Below are positions 1 through 9,922 of a stretch of 64,000 nt of DNA, in pieces. The translations under genes and the position numbers were made by a program. The first letter of the stretch is position 1, and each line of letters starts with the position of its first letter. Under the pieces are notes generated by a model. It had not been told where the DNA came from and did no database searches. It was given only the letters and a program-made list of their open reading frames with translations. The DNA comes from Agromyces albus (GTDB taxonomy: Bacteria > Actinomycetota > Actinomycetes > Actinomycetales > Microbacteriaceae), in NCBI RefSeq assembly GCF_004134825.1, contig NZ_SDPN01000012.1, positions 36,047 to 100,046 of the forward strand, given 5' to 3'.

Positions 1-1133
1 TGGCGGATCACGAACTCGAACATCGGCTGCCGCGAGTCGACGAGCGATCGCACCGCGGCATCGCCTCGCGCCAGGCGGAGGTCGCATGGGTCGAGCCCGT
101 CGGGCGCGACCGCGACGAAGGTCTGCGCCGCGAAGCGCTGCTCCTCGGCGAAGGCGCGCATCGCCGCCTGCTGCCCGGCCGCGTCGCCGTCGAAGGTGAA
201 CACGACCTCTCCGAGTCCGGAGTCGTCGCCGAGAACGCGGCGGAGCACCTTGATGTGATCGACGCCGAAGGAGGTGCCGGACGTTGCGATCGCCGTCGTG
301 ACACCGGCGAGATGGCACGCCATCACGTCGGTGTAGCCCTCGACGACGACGACGCGATGGGTCTTGGCGATGTCGCGCTTGGCGAGGTCAAGGCCGTAGA
401 GCACTTGCGCCTTGTGGTAAATCGCGGTCTCGGGAGTGTTCAGGTACTTGGGGCCCTGGTCGTCGTCGAGCAGGCGTCGCGCGCCGAACCCGACGGTCTG
501 CCCGGTGACATCGCGAATCGGCCACACGAGACGGCCGCGAAAGCGATCGTAGACGCCGCGGTCGCCCTGCGAGACGAGACCGGCCGCCGCGAGCTCCTCG
601 GTCGTGAAGCCCCGCCTCTTCAAGTGGTTGGTGAGCGCGTCCCAGCTCTTCGGCGCGAAGCCGACGCTGAATCGCCTCGCCGCCTCGGCGTCGAACCCGC
701 GTTCACCGAGGAACCGCCGACCCACCTCCGCCTCGGGCGACCCGAGCTGCTCGATGAAGTACTCGGCGGCGGCCTGGTTGGCGGCGAGAAGTCGCGCGCG
801 GTTGCCGTGATCGGATGCCTGCCCGCCGTCTTCGTAGTGCAGCTCGAAGCCGATGCTGCCGGCCAGTCGCTCGACCGCCTCGGTGAAGGAGACGTGGTCC
901 ATGCGCTGGAGGAACGTGTAGACGTCGCCCGACTCACCACAGCCGAAGCAGTGGTAGTAGCCGAGCCCGGGCCGCACGTGGAAGCTCGGACTGCGCTCGT
1001 CGTGGAAGGGGCAGAGACCCTTCAGCGAGCCGACGCCCGCGGACTTCAGGCTCACGTGTTCGCCGACGATGTCGGCGATGTTGACGCGGGCCTTCACCTC
1101 ATCGACATCGCTCTGTCGAATGCGGCCCGCCAT
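1..1133 (-). CDS. dnaG: DNA primase DnaG (N-terminal part, cut by window edge)
   Basis: DnaG makes the RNA primers for DNA replication and works with the replicative helicase. The visible part, about 377 residues, has the N-terminal zinc finger with ligands C41, H44, C62 and C65 (CPFH ... CFGC), then the primase core and a TOPRIM segment with the catalytic Glu of VEGYTD near residue 265. The C-terminal helicase-binding region lies beyond the left edge. I chose the ATG at 1133 (MAGRIRQ) because a TAGGAT -10 box ends 7 nt upstream, which fits a leaderless mRNA; an ATG at 1142 is the alternative. It follows dgt with a 42-bp gap, a usual actinobacterial pairing. The identification is secure. Confidence 0.95.
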   Translation of the reverse strand, partial: MAGRIRQSDVDEVKARVNIADIVGEHVSLKSAGVGSLKGLCPFHDERSPSFHVRPGLGYYHCFGCGESGDVYTFLQRMDHVSFTEAVERLAGSIGFELHYEDGGQASDHGNRARLLAANQAAAEYFIEQLGSPEAEVGRRFLGERGFDAEAARRFSVGFAPKSWDALTNHLKRRGFTTEELAAAGLVSQGDRGVYDRFRGRLVWPIRDVTGQTVGFGARRLLDDDQGPKYLNTPETAIYHKAQVLYGLDLAKRDIAKTHRVVVVEGYTDVMACHLAGVTTAIATSGTSFGVDHIKVLRRVLGDDSGLGEVVFTFDGDAAGQQAAMRAFAEEQRFAAQTFVAVAPDGLDPCDLRLARGDAAVRSLVDSRQPMFEFVIR

Positions 1134-1140
1134 GGACTTC

Positions 1141-1146
1141 ATCCTA
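1141..1146 (-). promoter_or_regulatory. -10 box of dnaG, leaderless arrangement
   Basis: TAGGAT reads on the minus strand, and 7 nt separate it from the dnaG ATG at 1133. No clear -35 box or Shine-Dalgarno sequence is seen. Confidence 0.4.
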
Positions 1147-1175
1147 GTTCGCCGGGCCGGCAGCGAGGGTGGCCA

Positions 1176-2453
1176 TCAGCGTTGCACGAGCCGTTCGTAC
1201 CAGGCGAGCGCCGATTGATCGGTGAGGCTCGCGACCTGGTCGACGACGACGCGATGGCGCGCCGCATCATCGGTCGCAGCGGCCCAGTCGGCCGAGAACC
1301 CCGGGTCGAGCTCGGCCCCGTTGCTCGCGAGCAGCACGTCGGCCAGGTCGGCGAGGATGCGACGTTGCTGCGTGTAGATGGGCTGCCTCGTGTTGCGCGA
1401 CATCACGAAGGTCGCGACGATCCCCTTCAGCACCGCGATCTCGGCTTGGACGTCGAGGGGCACGACGATGTTCGCACCGAACCGCACGAGGCTCGCGTCG
1501 GGGTGCGCGGCGAGCGTCGCCGACATGGCGCCGTGCACGAATCGGCCGATGAGCTGGCTCGTGAGGTTCTTGAGCGCTCCGAGGTCGTGACGCGAGCCAC
1601 TCCACGCGGCCGGCCAGCCGTCGAGCCGTTCGAGCCGGTCGAACGCGGCGATGAGGCCGTCGTGACCGATCTCGCCGCCGATCCACTCGTGCATCGAGTC
1701 GACGAGCGCATCGTGGTCGACGCGGCTGCCGAGCGCCGCAACGTCGATGTAGCCGTTCACGATCGCGTCTTCGAAGTCGTGCACCGAGTAGGCGATGTCG
1801 TCGGAGAGGTCCATGACCTGGGCTTCGATGCAGCGCACGCCCTCGGGAGCTCCTTCGCGGAGCCAGGTGAACACCTCGAGGTCGTCGGTGAAGAACCCGA
1901 ACTTCGCCCGGCCGCTCGGATCGGCGACCGACGACTCGGCCGGCCACGGATACTTACAGCTGGCGTCGAGGCTCGCGCGCGTGAGATTCAGCCCGTAGCT
2001 GCGACCGTCGGCGCCGAAGACCTTCGGCTCGAGTCGCGTGAGCAGGCGCAGGGTCTGCGCGTTGCCCTCGAATCCCCCGATGTCGGCCGCCCAGTCGTTG
2101 AGGGCGCGCTCGCCGTTGTGGCCGAACGGCGGGTGCCCGAGGTCGTGCGCGAGGCACGCGGTGTCGACGACGTCGGGGTCGAGGCCGAGGCTCTCCCCCA
2201 GTTCGCGACCCACTTGGGCGACCTCGAGCGAGTGCGTGAGCCGGTTGCGTGCGAAATCGAGGCCGGCGGTGGGGCTCAGCACCTGGGTCTTCGCGGCGAG
2301 CCGCCGAAGCGCGCTCGAATGCAGCAGGCGCGCGCGGTCGCGGGCGAAGTCGCTTCGGGGTGAGGAATGCTGCTCGGGCAGCCAGCGATCGGCATCGAAC
2401 TCGGTGTAGCGCCCCACGATCGCGTCAGCCGCCACTGGTGTCCAATTCCGCAT
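1176..2453 (-). CDS. dgt: Deoxyguanosinetriphosphate triphosphohydrolase-like protein (HD domain)
   Basis: This is a dNTP triphosphohydrolase of the Dgt family, about 425 aa, which cleaves dNTPs to nucleosides and tripolyphosphate. The HD-domain metal ligands are visible: H74 (RLTHSLEV), H103-D104 (LAHDLGHPPFGH) and the following H107, H112 and E115; a later DLSDDIAYSVHD segment supplies the distal Asp. The ATG at 2453 (MRNWTPVAAD) overlaps the end of dusB by 29 bp; a GTG at 2435 would overlap less and is the alternative. Sequence upstream in this frame is low-complexity Arg/Ser and is dusB read in another frame. The order dusB-dgt-dnaG on one strand suggests co-transcription. Confidence 0.92.
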   Translation of the reverse strand: MRNWTPVAADAIVGRYTEFDADRWLPEQHSSPRSDFARDRARLLHSSALRRLAAKTQVLSPTAGLDFARNRLTHSLEVAQVGRELGESLGLDPDVVDTACLAHDLGHPPFGHNGERALNDWAADIGGFEGNAQTLRLLTRLEPKVFGADGRSYGLNLTRASLDASCKYPWPAESSVADPSGRAKFGFFTDDLEVFTWLREGAPEGVRCIEAQVMDLSDDIAYSVHDFEDAIVNGYIDVAALGSRVDHDALVDSMHEWIGGEIGHDGLIAAFDRLERLDGWPAAWSGSRHDLGALKNLTSQLIGRFVHGAMSATLAAHPDASLVRFGANIVVPLDVQAEIAVLKGIVATFVMSRNTRQPIYTQQRRILADLADVLLASNGAELDPGFSADWAAATDDAARHRVVVDQVASLTDQSALAWYERLVQR

Positions 2454-3582
2454 CGACGAGCGTGACCCGGTCGTCGCCGACGAGCTCTTGCGAGTCGAGC
2501 CAGCGCTCGGGCAACGCCGGCTTCTTCGGCGTGCCTGCGCGCCCCCGTGGCCCCTCGGCGCCTTCGCCCGGGTAGGGCGTCGACCAGTCGAGGGTGCCGA
2601 GCAGCTCGTCGAGCTGCTCGAGCGACTCGACCGTCGCGAGGCGCGAGCGAAGCTCACCGCCCACGGGGTAGCCCTTGAAGTACCAGGCGACGTGCTTGCG
2701 GATGTCGCGGCACCCTCGCTCCTCGCTGTCGAAGAACTCGGTCAGCAGCTCGGCATGCCGGCGGAAGGTCTGCGCGACCTCGCCGAGCGATGGCGTGGCG
2801 GTTCGCGCCTCGCCGCGGAACGCTGCAGCGAGATCACCGAAGAGCCACGGCCGGCCGAGGCATCCGCGCCCGACGACGACGCCGTCACAGCCGGTCTCGG
2901 ACACCATGCGGAGCGCGTCGTCGGCCGACCAGATGTCGCCGTTGCCGAGCACCGGCACGCTCGTGACCGTCTCTTTCAGTCTCGCGATCGCCGACCAGTC
3001 GGCCTCGCCCGAGTAGAACTCGGCGGCCGTGCGCGCGTGCAGTGCAACGGCCGCGACGCCGGCGCCTTCGGCGATGCGGCCGGCCTCGAGGTAGGTGAGG
3101 TGGTCGGAGTCGATGCCCTTGCGCATCTTGATGGTGAGGGGCACGTCGCCGGCGGCGCGCACCGCCCCCTCGACGATGCCCCGGAACAGCCCCGTCTTCC
3201 ACGGCAGCGCGGCACCGCCACCCTTGCGCGTGACTTTCGGCACGGGGCATCCGAAGTTCAGGTCGATGTGGTCGGCCCGGTCTTCGGCCACGAGCATCGT
3301 GACGGCCTCGGCGACCGTCTTCGGATCGACGCCGTAGAGCTGGATGGAACGCGGGACCTCTGACTCGTGGTGGGTGATGAGCCGCATCGACTCGGTGGTG
3401 CGCTCGACGAGCGCGCGCGAGGTGATCATCTCGCTCACGTAGAGGCCGGCACCGAACTCGCGGCAGAGCCGACGGAACGCCGTGTTCGTGATGCCCGCCA
3501 TGGGCGCGAGCACGACGGGCACGTCGAGTTGGAGCCCGCCGATCGTGAGCGGGCCTGCGGGAAGCGTGGTGATCGATGACAT
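2425..3582 (-). CDS. dusB: tRNA-dihydrouridine synthase
   Basis: This FMN enzyme reduces specific uridines in the D-loop of tRNA. The product is about 385 aa, near the family size. Visible features are the N-terminal FMN-binding APMAGITN (residues 26-33), the active-site Cys C112 in DLNFGCPVPKV, the K-M-R-K-G segment, and the phosphate-binding GNGDI and VGRGCLGRPWLF motifs. The ATG at 3582 directly follows a GTG at 3585, so either could be used. It is transcribed divergently from the YbaK-type gene and overlaps dgt downstream. The DusB subfamily is assigned by actinobacterial custom; the exact uridine modified is not readable from sequence. Confidence 0.92.
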   Translation of the reverse strand: MSSITTLPAGPLTIGGLQLDVPVVLAPMAGITNTAFRRLCREFGAGLYVSEMITSRALVERTTESMRLITHHESEVPRSIQLYGVDPKTVAEAVTMLVAEDRADHIDLNFGCPVPKVTRKGGGAALPWKTGLFRGIVEGAVRAAGDVPLTIKMRKGIDSDHLTYLEAGRIAEGAGVAAVALHARTAAEFYSGEADWSAIARLKETVTSVPVLGNGDIWSADDALRMVSETGCDGVVVGRGCLGRPWLFGDLAAAFRGEARTATPSLGEVAQTFRRHAELLTEFFDSEERGCRDIRKHVAWYFKGYPVGGELRSRLATVESLEQLDELLGTLDWSTPYPGEGAEGPRGRAGTPKKPALPERWLDSQELVGDDRVTLVDAELDTSGG

Positions 3583-3674
3583 CACCGTCGATTCTCCCAG
3601 ACTTGCGGGGTCCGGCGCCCACCGGCCGCATGCGCGCCTAGGATTCCGAGGAGGACGAGACTGTGGAGGACGAG

Positions 3675-4157
3675 ATGACCGACGGTGAGCTCATCGGTGC
3701 GGACCGCGTGCGAGCGGATGCCGCGGCGCGCGGCCTGGAGGTCGACATCATCGAGCGGCCGGCCGCCGGGAGCCTCGAGGAGGCCGCCGAGCTCATGGGC
3801 ATCACCCCGGCCGACATCGTGAAGTCGCTCGTCGTCAAGCGCAGCGACGACACCTACGTCTTCGCGCTCGTGCCCGGTGGCCGGAAGATCTCGTGGCCGA
3901 AGCTCAGGGCGCTGCTCGGTGTGAACAAGCTCCAGCTGCCGGATGCCTCGCTCGCCCTCGCGGCGACCGGCTACGAGCGCGGCACCATCACGCCGCTCGG
4001 CTCGACGACCGCGTGGCCTGTCGTCGTCGATGCCACGATCACCGGACGCCGCGTGTCGATGGGCGCGGGCGAGCACGGCCGCAGTCTCTTCGTGGATGCC
4101 GATCGGCTCGTCGACGCGTTCGACGCCACGGTGGCCGACATCACCGACCCCGAGTAG
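3675..4157 (+). CDS. YbaK/ProX-type aminoacyl-tRNA deacylase
   Basis: This is a single-domain trans-editing protein, about 160 aa, of the YbaK/ProX family, which hydrolyses mischarged aminoacyl-tRNAs such as Cys-tRNA(Pro). The conserved active-site Lys lies in DIVKSLVVK, followed by a glycine-rich loop (VPGGRKISW) and a GTITPLGS segment. The ATG at 3675 is preferred because a strong GGAGGA (3665-3670) sits 4 nt upstream; a GTG at 3663 would place that ribosome site inside the coding region. It stands alone on the plus strand, divergent from dusB. The amino-acid specificity cannot be told from sequence. Confidence 0.88.
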   Translation: MTDGELIGADRVRADAAARGLEVDIIERPAAGSLEEAAELMGITPADIVKSLVVKRSDDTYVFALVPGGRKISWPKLRALLGVNKLQLPDASLALAATGYERGTITPLGSTTAWPVVVDATITGRRVSMGAGEHGRSLFVDADRLVDAFDATVADITDPE

Positions 4158-4185
4158 CCGAGCGCACGCGGCAGCGATCGGTGCG

Positions 4186-4311
4186 TTACTCGGCAGTGGC
4201 TCCGGGCACGTAGCAGACGTCGCCCTCGCACACCATCGCCGACGGGTCGCCCGTCACCATCGTGAACGGCGAAGGCGCTGCGGCATCCGTCGTCATCGCT
4301 TCGCCGGTCAT
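4186..4311 (-). CDS. Small Cys-pair protein coupled to the DsbA-like gene
   Basis: This 41-codon ORF begins at an ATG that overlaps the FrnE-like stop codon (ATGA, 4308-4311), the arrangement expected for translational coupling. It reads MTGEAMTTDAAAPSPFTMVT and continues to a C-terminal part with two cysteines spaced by four residues (CEGDVC) and a VPG tail, ending in TAA at 4186. There is no membrane segment or signal peptide. I do not recognise a family. The Cys pair, next to a CxxC oxidoreductase and sharing its mRNA, suggests a thiol-linked or metal-linked partner, but that is inference. It could also be a non-functional coupled frame. Confidence 0.5.
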   Translation of the reverse strand: MTGEAMTTDAAAPSPFTMVTGDPSAMVCEGDVCYVPGATAE

Positions 4312-4973
4312 GCTGCGGCCTCGTCGCGCTCGCCGGCGACCTGCGTGAGCACCTGGGTGAAGACCTCGGCGGGCTGCGCCCCCGAGACGCCGTACTTGCC
4401 CTCGAAGACGAAGAACGGCACGCCGTTGATGCCATAGGCGCCGGCCTGGGCGATGTCGGCCTGCACGTCGGCGGCGAATCGACCCGACTCGAGCGCGGCG
4501 CGGGCCGCGTCGGCGTCGAGCCCGACCTCGGTCGCGAGCGCCACGAGATCGTCGACGCGGCCGAGGTGGCGGCCCTCGGTGAAGTACGCGCGCATGAGGC
4601 GCTCGGTCAGCTCGAGCTGCAGGCCCTGCTCCTTCGCGAAGTGCAGCAGCTCGTGGGCCTTCAGGGTCTTCGTGTGCTGGAGCGCGTCGAAGTCGTAGTC
4701 GAGCCCCGCGGCGGCAGCGACGCCCGTGACGCGCTCGAGCATCTGGTGCACCTGCGCGACCGGAAGGCCCTTGTGCTTCGCGAGGAAGTCGACCTCGGAC
4801 CCCTGGAAGTCCACGGGCGTGTCGGGCGCGAGCTCGAACGAGTGGTACTCGATCTCGACGTCGGGGGCGTCGGCGCCGAGCGCGGCGATGCCGCTCTCGA
4901 GGTGGCGCTTGCCGATGTAGCACCACGGGCACGCGATGTCGGACCAGATGTCGATCTTGATGGGTTCACTCAC
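4308..4973 (-). CDS. DsbA-family oxidoreductase (FrnE-like)
   Basis: This is a cytosolic thioredoxin-fold oxidoreductase of the FrnE/2-hydroxychromene isomerase-like branch, about 221 aa. The N-terminal CxxC is C15-P-W-C18 (SDIACPWCYIGK), and the cis-Pro loop is GINGVPFF near residue 180. There is no signal peptide, which separates it from secreted DsbA. The start is the GTG at 4973 (VSEPIKIDIW); upstream codons in this frame lack homology-like composition. Its stop overlaps the start of the small Cys-pair ORF. It is divergent from the broken P-loop gene at 5047. The substrate is unknown; roles in thiol redox and stress are known for FrnE relatives. Confidence 0.88.
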   Translation of the reverse strand: MSEPIKIDIWSDIACPWCYIGKRHLESGIAALGADAPDVEIEYHSFELAPDTPVDFQGSEVDFLAKHKGLPVAQVHQMLERVTGVAAAAGLDYDFDALQHTKTLKAHELLHFAKEQGLQLELTERLMRAYFTEGRHLGRVDDLVALATEVGLDADAARAALESGRFAADVQADIAQAGAYGINGVPFFVFEGKYGVSGAQPAEVFTQVLTQVAGERDEAAA

Positions 4974-5046
4974 GATGTATGCGAACGGATGTTGCCGGCC
5001 GCCTATTCCCGTACCGGAACATGGCTCGGCCGTTGGATACGCTCGG

Positions 5047-5612
5047 ATGATGCTCGGCCCCTCCGACCCACTGCCGCTTCGACCGCGCCGCGTGATCGTC
5101 GCGGGCACGAGCGGGTCGGGGAAGTCGACGTTCACGCGGCGGCTCACCGTCGCCTCGGTATCCCGTACCAGGAGATCGACGCCTTGCGACACGGACCCGG
5201 CTGGACCCCGCGGCCGAGCTTCATGGCGGAGGTCGCCGAGTTCACCTCGCGAACCGAGTGGGCCACCGAGTGGCTCTACTCCGACGCGCGGGACCTTCTC
5301 GCGTCACGCGCGCAACTCCTCGTATGGCTCGACTACCCACGGCCGCTCGTCATGTTCCGCGTACTGCGGCGCACGGTCAGGCGCCGGGCGCGTCGCGAGG
5401 TGCTCTGGAACGGCAACGTCGAGCCGCCCCTGCGCACGGCGTTCACCGACGCCGACCACATCGTGCGCTGGGCCTGGCGCACGCATTCGAAGTGGTTGTC
5501 TCTCGTCGAAGGCGCCGCGGCGAGGCATCCGCAGCTCACGATCGTGCGACTCCGAAGCCCTCGCGCGGCCGACGAATGGCTCTCGGGAGCGTTCGCCGAG
5601 GCCACGCGATGA
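5047..5612 (+). pseudogene. P-loop (adenylate kinase/topology-modulation-like) gene with frameshift
   Basis: The reading frame from the ATG at 5047 encodes MMLGPSDPLPLRPRR and a Walker A motif (GTSGSGKST). At about 5152-5156 the protein-like frame switches: the continuing homologous sequence (LGIPYQEIDALRHGPGWTP) is in the next frame and runs to the stop at 5612. Restoring a single base near GCC-TCG would give ...VALGIPYQEID and an intact protein of about 189 aa with a lid-like NGNVEPPL segment. The family resembles small P-loop kinase-like proteins called 'topology modulation' or AAA proteins in actinobacteria. There is no homopolymer at the break. A TACGCT -10 box lies 3 nt before the ATG. 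Either it is a true pseudogene or the base is a sequencing error. Confidence 0.75.
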
Positions 5613-5615
5613 CGC

Positions 5616-6422
5616 TCAGCCGGCGGTCGGCGCGTCGACCGCGCCGCCGAAGCGGCGGTTGCGGGCCGCGTAGACCTCGATCGCCTGCCAGAGGTCGGTG
5701 CGCGAGAAGTCGGGCCAGAGCGTGTCGAGGAAGACCATCTCGGCGTACGCCGCCTGCCAGAGCATGAAGTTCGAGGTGCGCTGCTCCCCCGAGCTGCGCA
5801 CGAAGAGATCGACGTCGGGCAGTTCGGGCACATAGAGCCGCTTGGCGATGAGCTTCTCGGTGACGGCGGAGGGGCGGAGGCGCCCGGATGCCACGTCGTC
5901 GGCGATCGAGCGCACGGCGTCGGCGATCTCGTTGCGGCCGCCGTAGTTCACGCACATCGTGAGGGTGAGGGTGTCGTTTCGGGCGGTGAGCTGCTCGGCG
6001 TACTGGAGCTCGTTGATGACCGACGCCCACAGCCGAGGGCGCCGCCCTGCCCAGCGGATTCGCACGCCCCACTCGTTGAGCTGGTCGCGCCGCCGGTGGA
6101 GCACATCGCGGTTGTAGCCCATGAGGAAGCGCACCTCTTCGGGTGAGCGCTTCCAGTTCTCGGTCGAGAACGCGTAGACCGAGACGTGCTTCACGCCGGC
6201 CTGGATGGCACCCGCCACGACGTCGAGAAGCGCCGCCTCCCCCGCCTTGTGTCCTTCGATGCGCGTGAGTCCCCGGCGGTTCGCCCACCTGCCGTTGCCG
6301 TCCATGACGATCGCGACGTGGTTCGGCACGGCGCCCTTCGGGAGCTCGGGAGGATAGAGGCCCGTCCAATCGATCGGCCGGTACGGCACCGCGTCACGAT
6401 GGGTGTAGGGCTTCGGGCTCAC
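5616..6422 (-). CDS. uppS: Polyprenyl diphosphate synthase (cis-prenyltransferase, UppS-like)
   Basis: This cis-prenyltransferase, about 268 aa, extends allylic diphosphates with isopentenyl diphosphate to make the C50-C55 lipid carrier for peptidoglycan. The catalytic Asp is D41 in [11 protein letters not shown]; the C-terminal isopentenyl-diphosphate site [15 protein letters not shown] and YAEM are present. The start is the GTG at 6422, which overlaps the recO stop (GTGA). Sequence further upstream in frame is recO read out of frame. Actinobacteria often carry two such enzymes with different chain lengths; the chain length is not readable here. Confidence 0.94.
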   Translation of the reverse strand: MSPKPYTHRDAVPYRPIDWTGLYPPELPKGAVPNHVAIVMDGNGRWANRRGLTRIEGHKAGEAALLDVVAGAIQAGVKHVSVYAFSTENWKRSPEEVRFLMGYNRDVLHRRRDQLNEWGVRIRWAGRRPRLWASVINELQYAEQLTARNDTLTLTMCVNYGGRNEIADAVRSIADDVASGRLRPSAVTEKLIAKRLYVPELPDVDLFVRSSGEQRTSNFMLWQAAYAEMVFLDTLWPDFSRTDLWQAIEVYAARNRRFGGAVDAPTAG

Positions 6423-7156
6423 GGGGCCGCCGTTTCTCGGTCGACGTGGGGCAGCGAGCGGAGGCCTCGCTCGAGGTGCCACTGGGTGTAGGCGGCGACG
6501 ATTCCGCTCGCCTGGTTGCGGTCGCCCTCGCCGGCCGCCTCGGCGAAGGCCCAATCGCCAGCGAGCAGGGCGCCGAGCAGAGCGACGGTCGAGCGCGCGA
6601 TGCGCGGCGTGCCAGGCGGGGCGCAGTCATCGCAGACGACCCCGCCGAGTTGCACGACGACGGCCGTGTGCTCGCCGGTCTTGCCACAGCGCGCGCAATC
6701 CTCGAAGCTCGGCGCCCACCCGGCGAGGGCGAGGGCGCGGAGCAGGTAGGAGTCGAGGGTGAGACTGGCACCGTGCTCCAACCGAGAGAGCGAGCGGAGC
6801 GCGCCGACGAGCAGGAGGTACTGCTGCAGCGATCCCTCGTCTTCGGTGAGCTTGTCAGCCGCCTCGACCATCGCGTTCGCGGCCGTGTACGACCCGTAGT
6901 CCTGGGTGATCTCCGCGCCGTAGGAGCCGATCGACTCCGCCTGGGTCACGACGTCGAGGCTGCGGCCCTCGTAGAGCTGCAGGTCGGCGACCATGAACGG
7001 CTCGAGCCGCGCACCGAACTTCGACCCGGTTCGGCGCACTCCCTTCGCGACCGCTCTGACCTTGCCGTGCCGGCGCGTGAGCAGCGTGAGGATGCGATCG
7101 GCCTCACCCAGCTTGTGGGTGCGGAGCACGACGGCTTCATCTCGATACACGGGCAC
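6419..7156 (-). CDS. recO: DNA repair protein RecO
   Basis: RecO helps load RecA onto SSB-coated single-stranded DNA (RecFOR pathway) and anneals strands. The product is 245 aa with an N-terminal OB fold ([20 protein letters not shown]) and a C-terminal helical domain carrying a four-cysteine zinc site (CARCGKTG ... VVCDDC, about residues 150-180). The start is the GTG at 7156. A GATAAT -10 box (7167-7162) lies 5 nt upstream, suggesting a leaderless or near-leaderless mRNA for recO-uppS. It is divergent from the TRIC gene. Confidence 0.94.
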   Translation of the reverse strand: MPVYRDEAVVLRTHKLGEADRILTLLTRRHGKVRAVAKGVRRTGSKFGARLEPFMVADLQLYEGRSLDVVTQAESIGSYGAEITQDYGSYTAANAMVEAADKLTEDEGSLQQYLLLVGALRSLSRLEHGASLTLDSYLLRALALAGWAPSFEDCARCGKTGEHTAVVVQLGGVVCDDCAPPGTPRIARSTVALLGALLAGDWAFAEAAGEGDRNQASGIVAAYTQWHLERGLRSLPHVDRETAAP

Positions 7157-7218
7157 AATCGATTATCTCGCGTTCCCGGCCGCCCACGGCCGAGGCGCTC
7201 GCGTGATTCACTGGTGCC

Positions 7219-7878
7219 GTGACCTCGGCCCTGTTCATCATCCCGCTCTGGCTCGACCTCACCGCCGTCGCCGTCGGCGCCATCCAGGGCGCGATGTTCG
7301 CGGCCCGCCTCACCGAGCGCCGCATCGACCTGCTCGGCGTCGCCCTCATCGGCGTGATCGTCGGGCTCGGCGGCGGCCTCATGCGCGACCTGTTGCTGAA
7401 CCAGCTTCCGGCGGCGATGGCGAGCAATTGGTACCTCCCTGTCGGCACCGCCGCCGCCCTGCTCGGGATGCTCCTGCTGCGCGTGTTCGCGCGACTCAAC
7501 GGCCTCATCATCGCGCTCGATGCCGTGACCATCGGGCTCTTCGGCGCGATCGGCACCTCGAAGGCCCTCGCCTACGGCGTGCCCGTCGTGCCCGCGGTGT
7601 TCGTGGGCGTGCTCTCGGCGGTCGGCGGCTCGATCCTGCGCGACGTGGCGCTCAACCTGCCGATCGCCCTGATGCACGTCGGGTCGCTGTACGCGGTCGC
7701 GGCGACCGTGGGCACGACGCTGCTCGTCGTGCTCGTCGCGATGGGAACGCCCATCATCGCGGCCGCCACGGCGTGCGTCGTCGTCACGACGCTCATCAGG
7801 CTCGGCTCGGTGCGCTACGGCTGGAGCCTTCCCGAGCAGCGCGCCCTCGGCAGCTGGAAGGTCTGGCGGCGCGCCTGA
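7219..7878 (+). CDS. TRIC-type (UPF0126) cation channel family membrane protein
   Basis: This inner-membrane protein of 219 aa has about seven hydrophobic segments arranged as two inverted repeats. The family signature glycine-glycine-x-x-R-D occurs twice (GLGGGLMRDLL near residue 55 and VGGSILRDVAL near 140). Bacterial members of the trimeric intracellular cation channel family conduct monovalent cations. GTG at 7219 is the start. It is monocistronic and ends before a strong bidirectional terminator shared with leuA. The physiological role in bacteria is unclear. Confidence 0.88.
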   Translation: MTSALFIIPLWLDLTAVAVGAIQGAMFAARLTERRIDLLGVALIGVIVGLGGGLMRDLLLNQLPAAMASNWYLPVGTAAALLGMLLLRVFARLNGLIIALDAVTIGLFGAIGTSKALAYGVPVVPAVFVGVLSAVGGSILRDVALNLPIALMHVGSLYAVAATVGTTLLVVLVAMGTPIIAAATACVVVTTLIRLGSVRYGWSLPEQRALGSWKVWRRA

Positions 7879-7886
7879 GGGAACAC

Positions 7887-7921
7887 GGATGCCGCGAGCC
7901 CGACTGGGGCTCGCGGCATCC
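7887..7921. terminator. Bidirectional hairpin terminator between TRIC gene and leuA
   Basis: There is a perfect 15-bp stem (7887-7901 with 7907-7921) around a 5-nt loop, lying in the convergent gap. The stem ends are an inverted pair of the GGATGCC word that recurs across the window. No long T run follows, which is usual in high-GC genomes. Confidence 0.8.
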
Positions 7922-7941
7922 GATCGCGCTGAATTCGATCC

Positions 7942-9786
<1,845 letters not shown>

Positions 9787-9802
<16 letters not shown>

Positions 9803-9831
9803 CAGCTAAGAAGGAGCAGGCCGGGAAGCAC
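9787..9831 (-). CDS. leuA leader peptide (MLPGLLLLSCRSES)
   Basis: This 14-residue ORF runs from GTG at 9831 to TAG at 9787, with codons for four successive leucines (CTG CTC CTT CTT) plus an earlier one. It lies 70 nt upstream of leuA in the same direction. Ribosome stalling on the Leu run when charged tRNA-Leu is scarce would control the following stem. Leader-peptide attenuation of leuA is known or predicted in actinobacteria; the application here is inference. A TAGCCT -10 box lies 6 nt upstream, so the transcript probably starts at or next to the GTG. No ribosome site is visible. Confidence 0.75.
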
Positions 9832-9837
9832 GCGACA

Positions 9838-9867
9838 AGGCTAACACCGAGGATGCGTGCTCGCGAA
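9838..9867 (-). promoter_or_regulatory. Promoter of the leuA leader transcript
   Basis: On the minus strand, TTCGCG (9867-9862) and TAGCCT (9843-9838) are separated by 18 nt. The expected start of transcription falls at the leader-peptide GTG (9831). The -35 match is weak; the -10 match is fair. Confidence 0.45.
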
Positions 9868-9871
9868 ACAT

Positions 9872-9916
9872 GACGCTGAACGGATGCCGCGGTCGCCGCG
9901 GCATCCGTTCAGCGTC
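9872..9916. terminator. Terminator of the ABC permease gene
   Basis: There is a perfect 21-bp stem (9872-9892 with 9896-9916) and a 3-nt loop, starting 6 nt after the permease stop codon. On the minus strand a short TTT follows within a few bases. The stem contains CGGATGCC facing its own inverse. Confidence 0.85.
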
Positions 9917-9922
9917 GTCGTT

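Noticed and set aside
9806..9871. 21-codon ORF (ATG 9871 to TAG 9806) as the leuA leader peptide
   Set aside because: It has only two scattered Leu codons and begins upstream of the likely -10 box; the GTG 9831 frame with four Leu codons in a row fits an attenuator much better.
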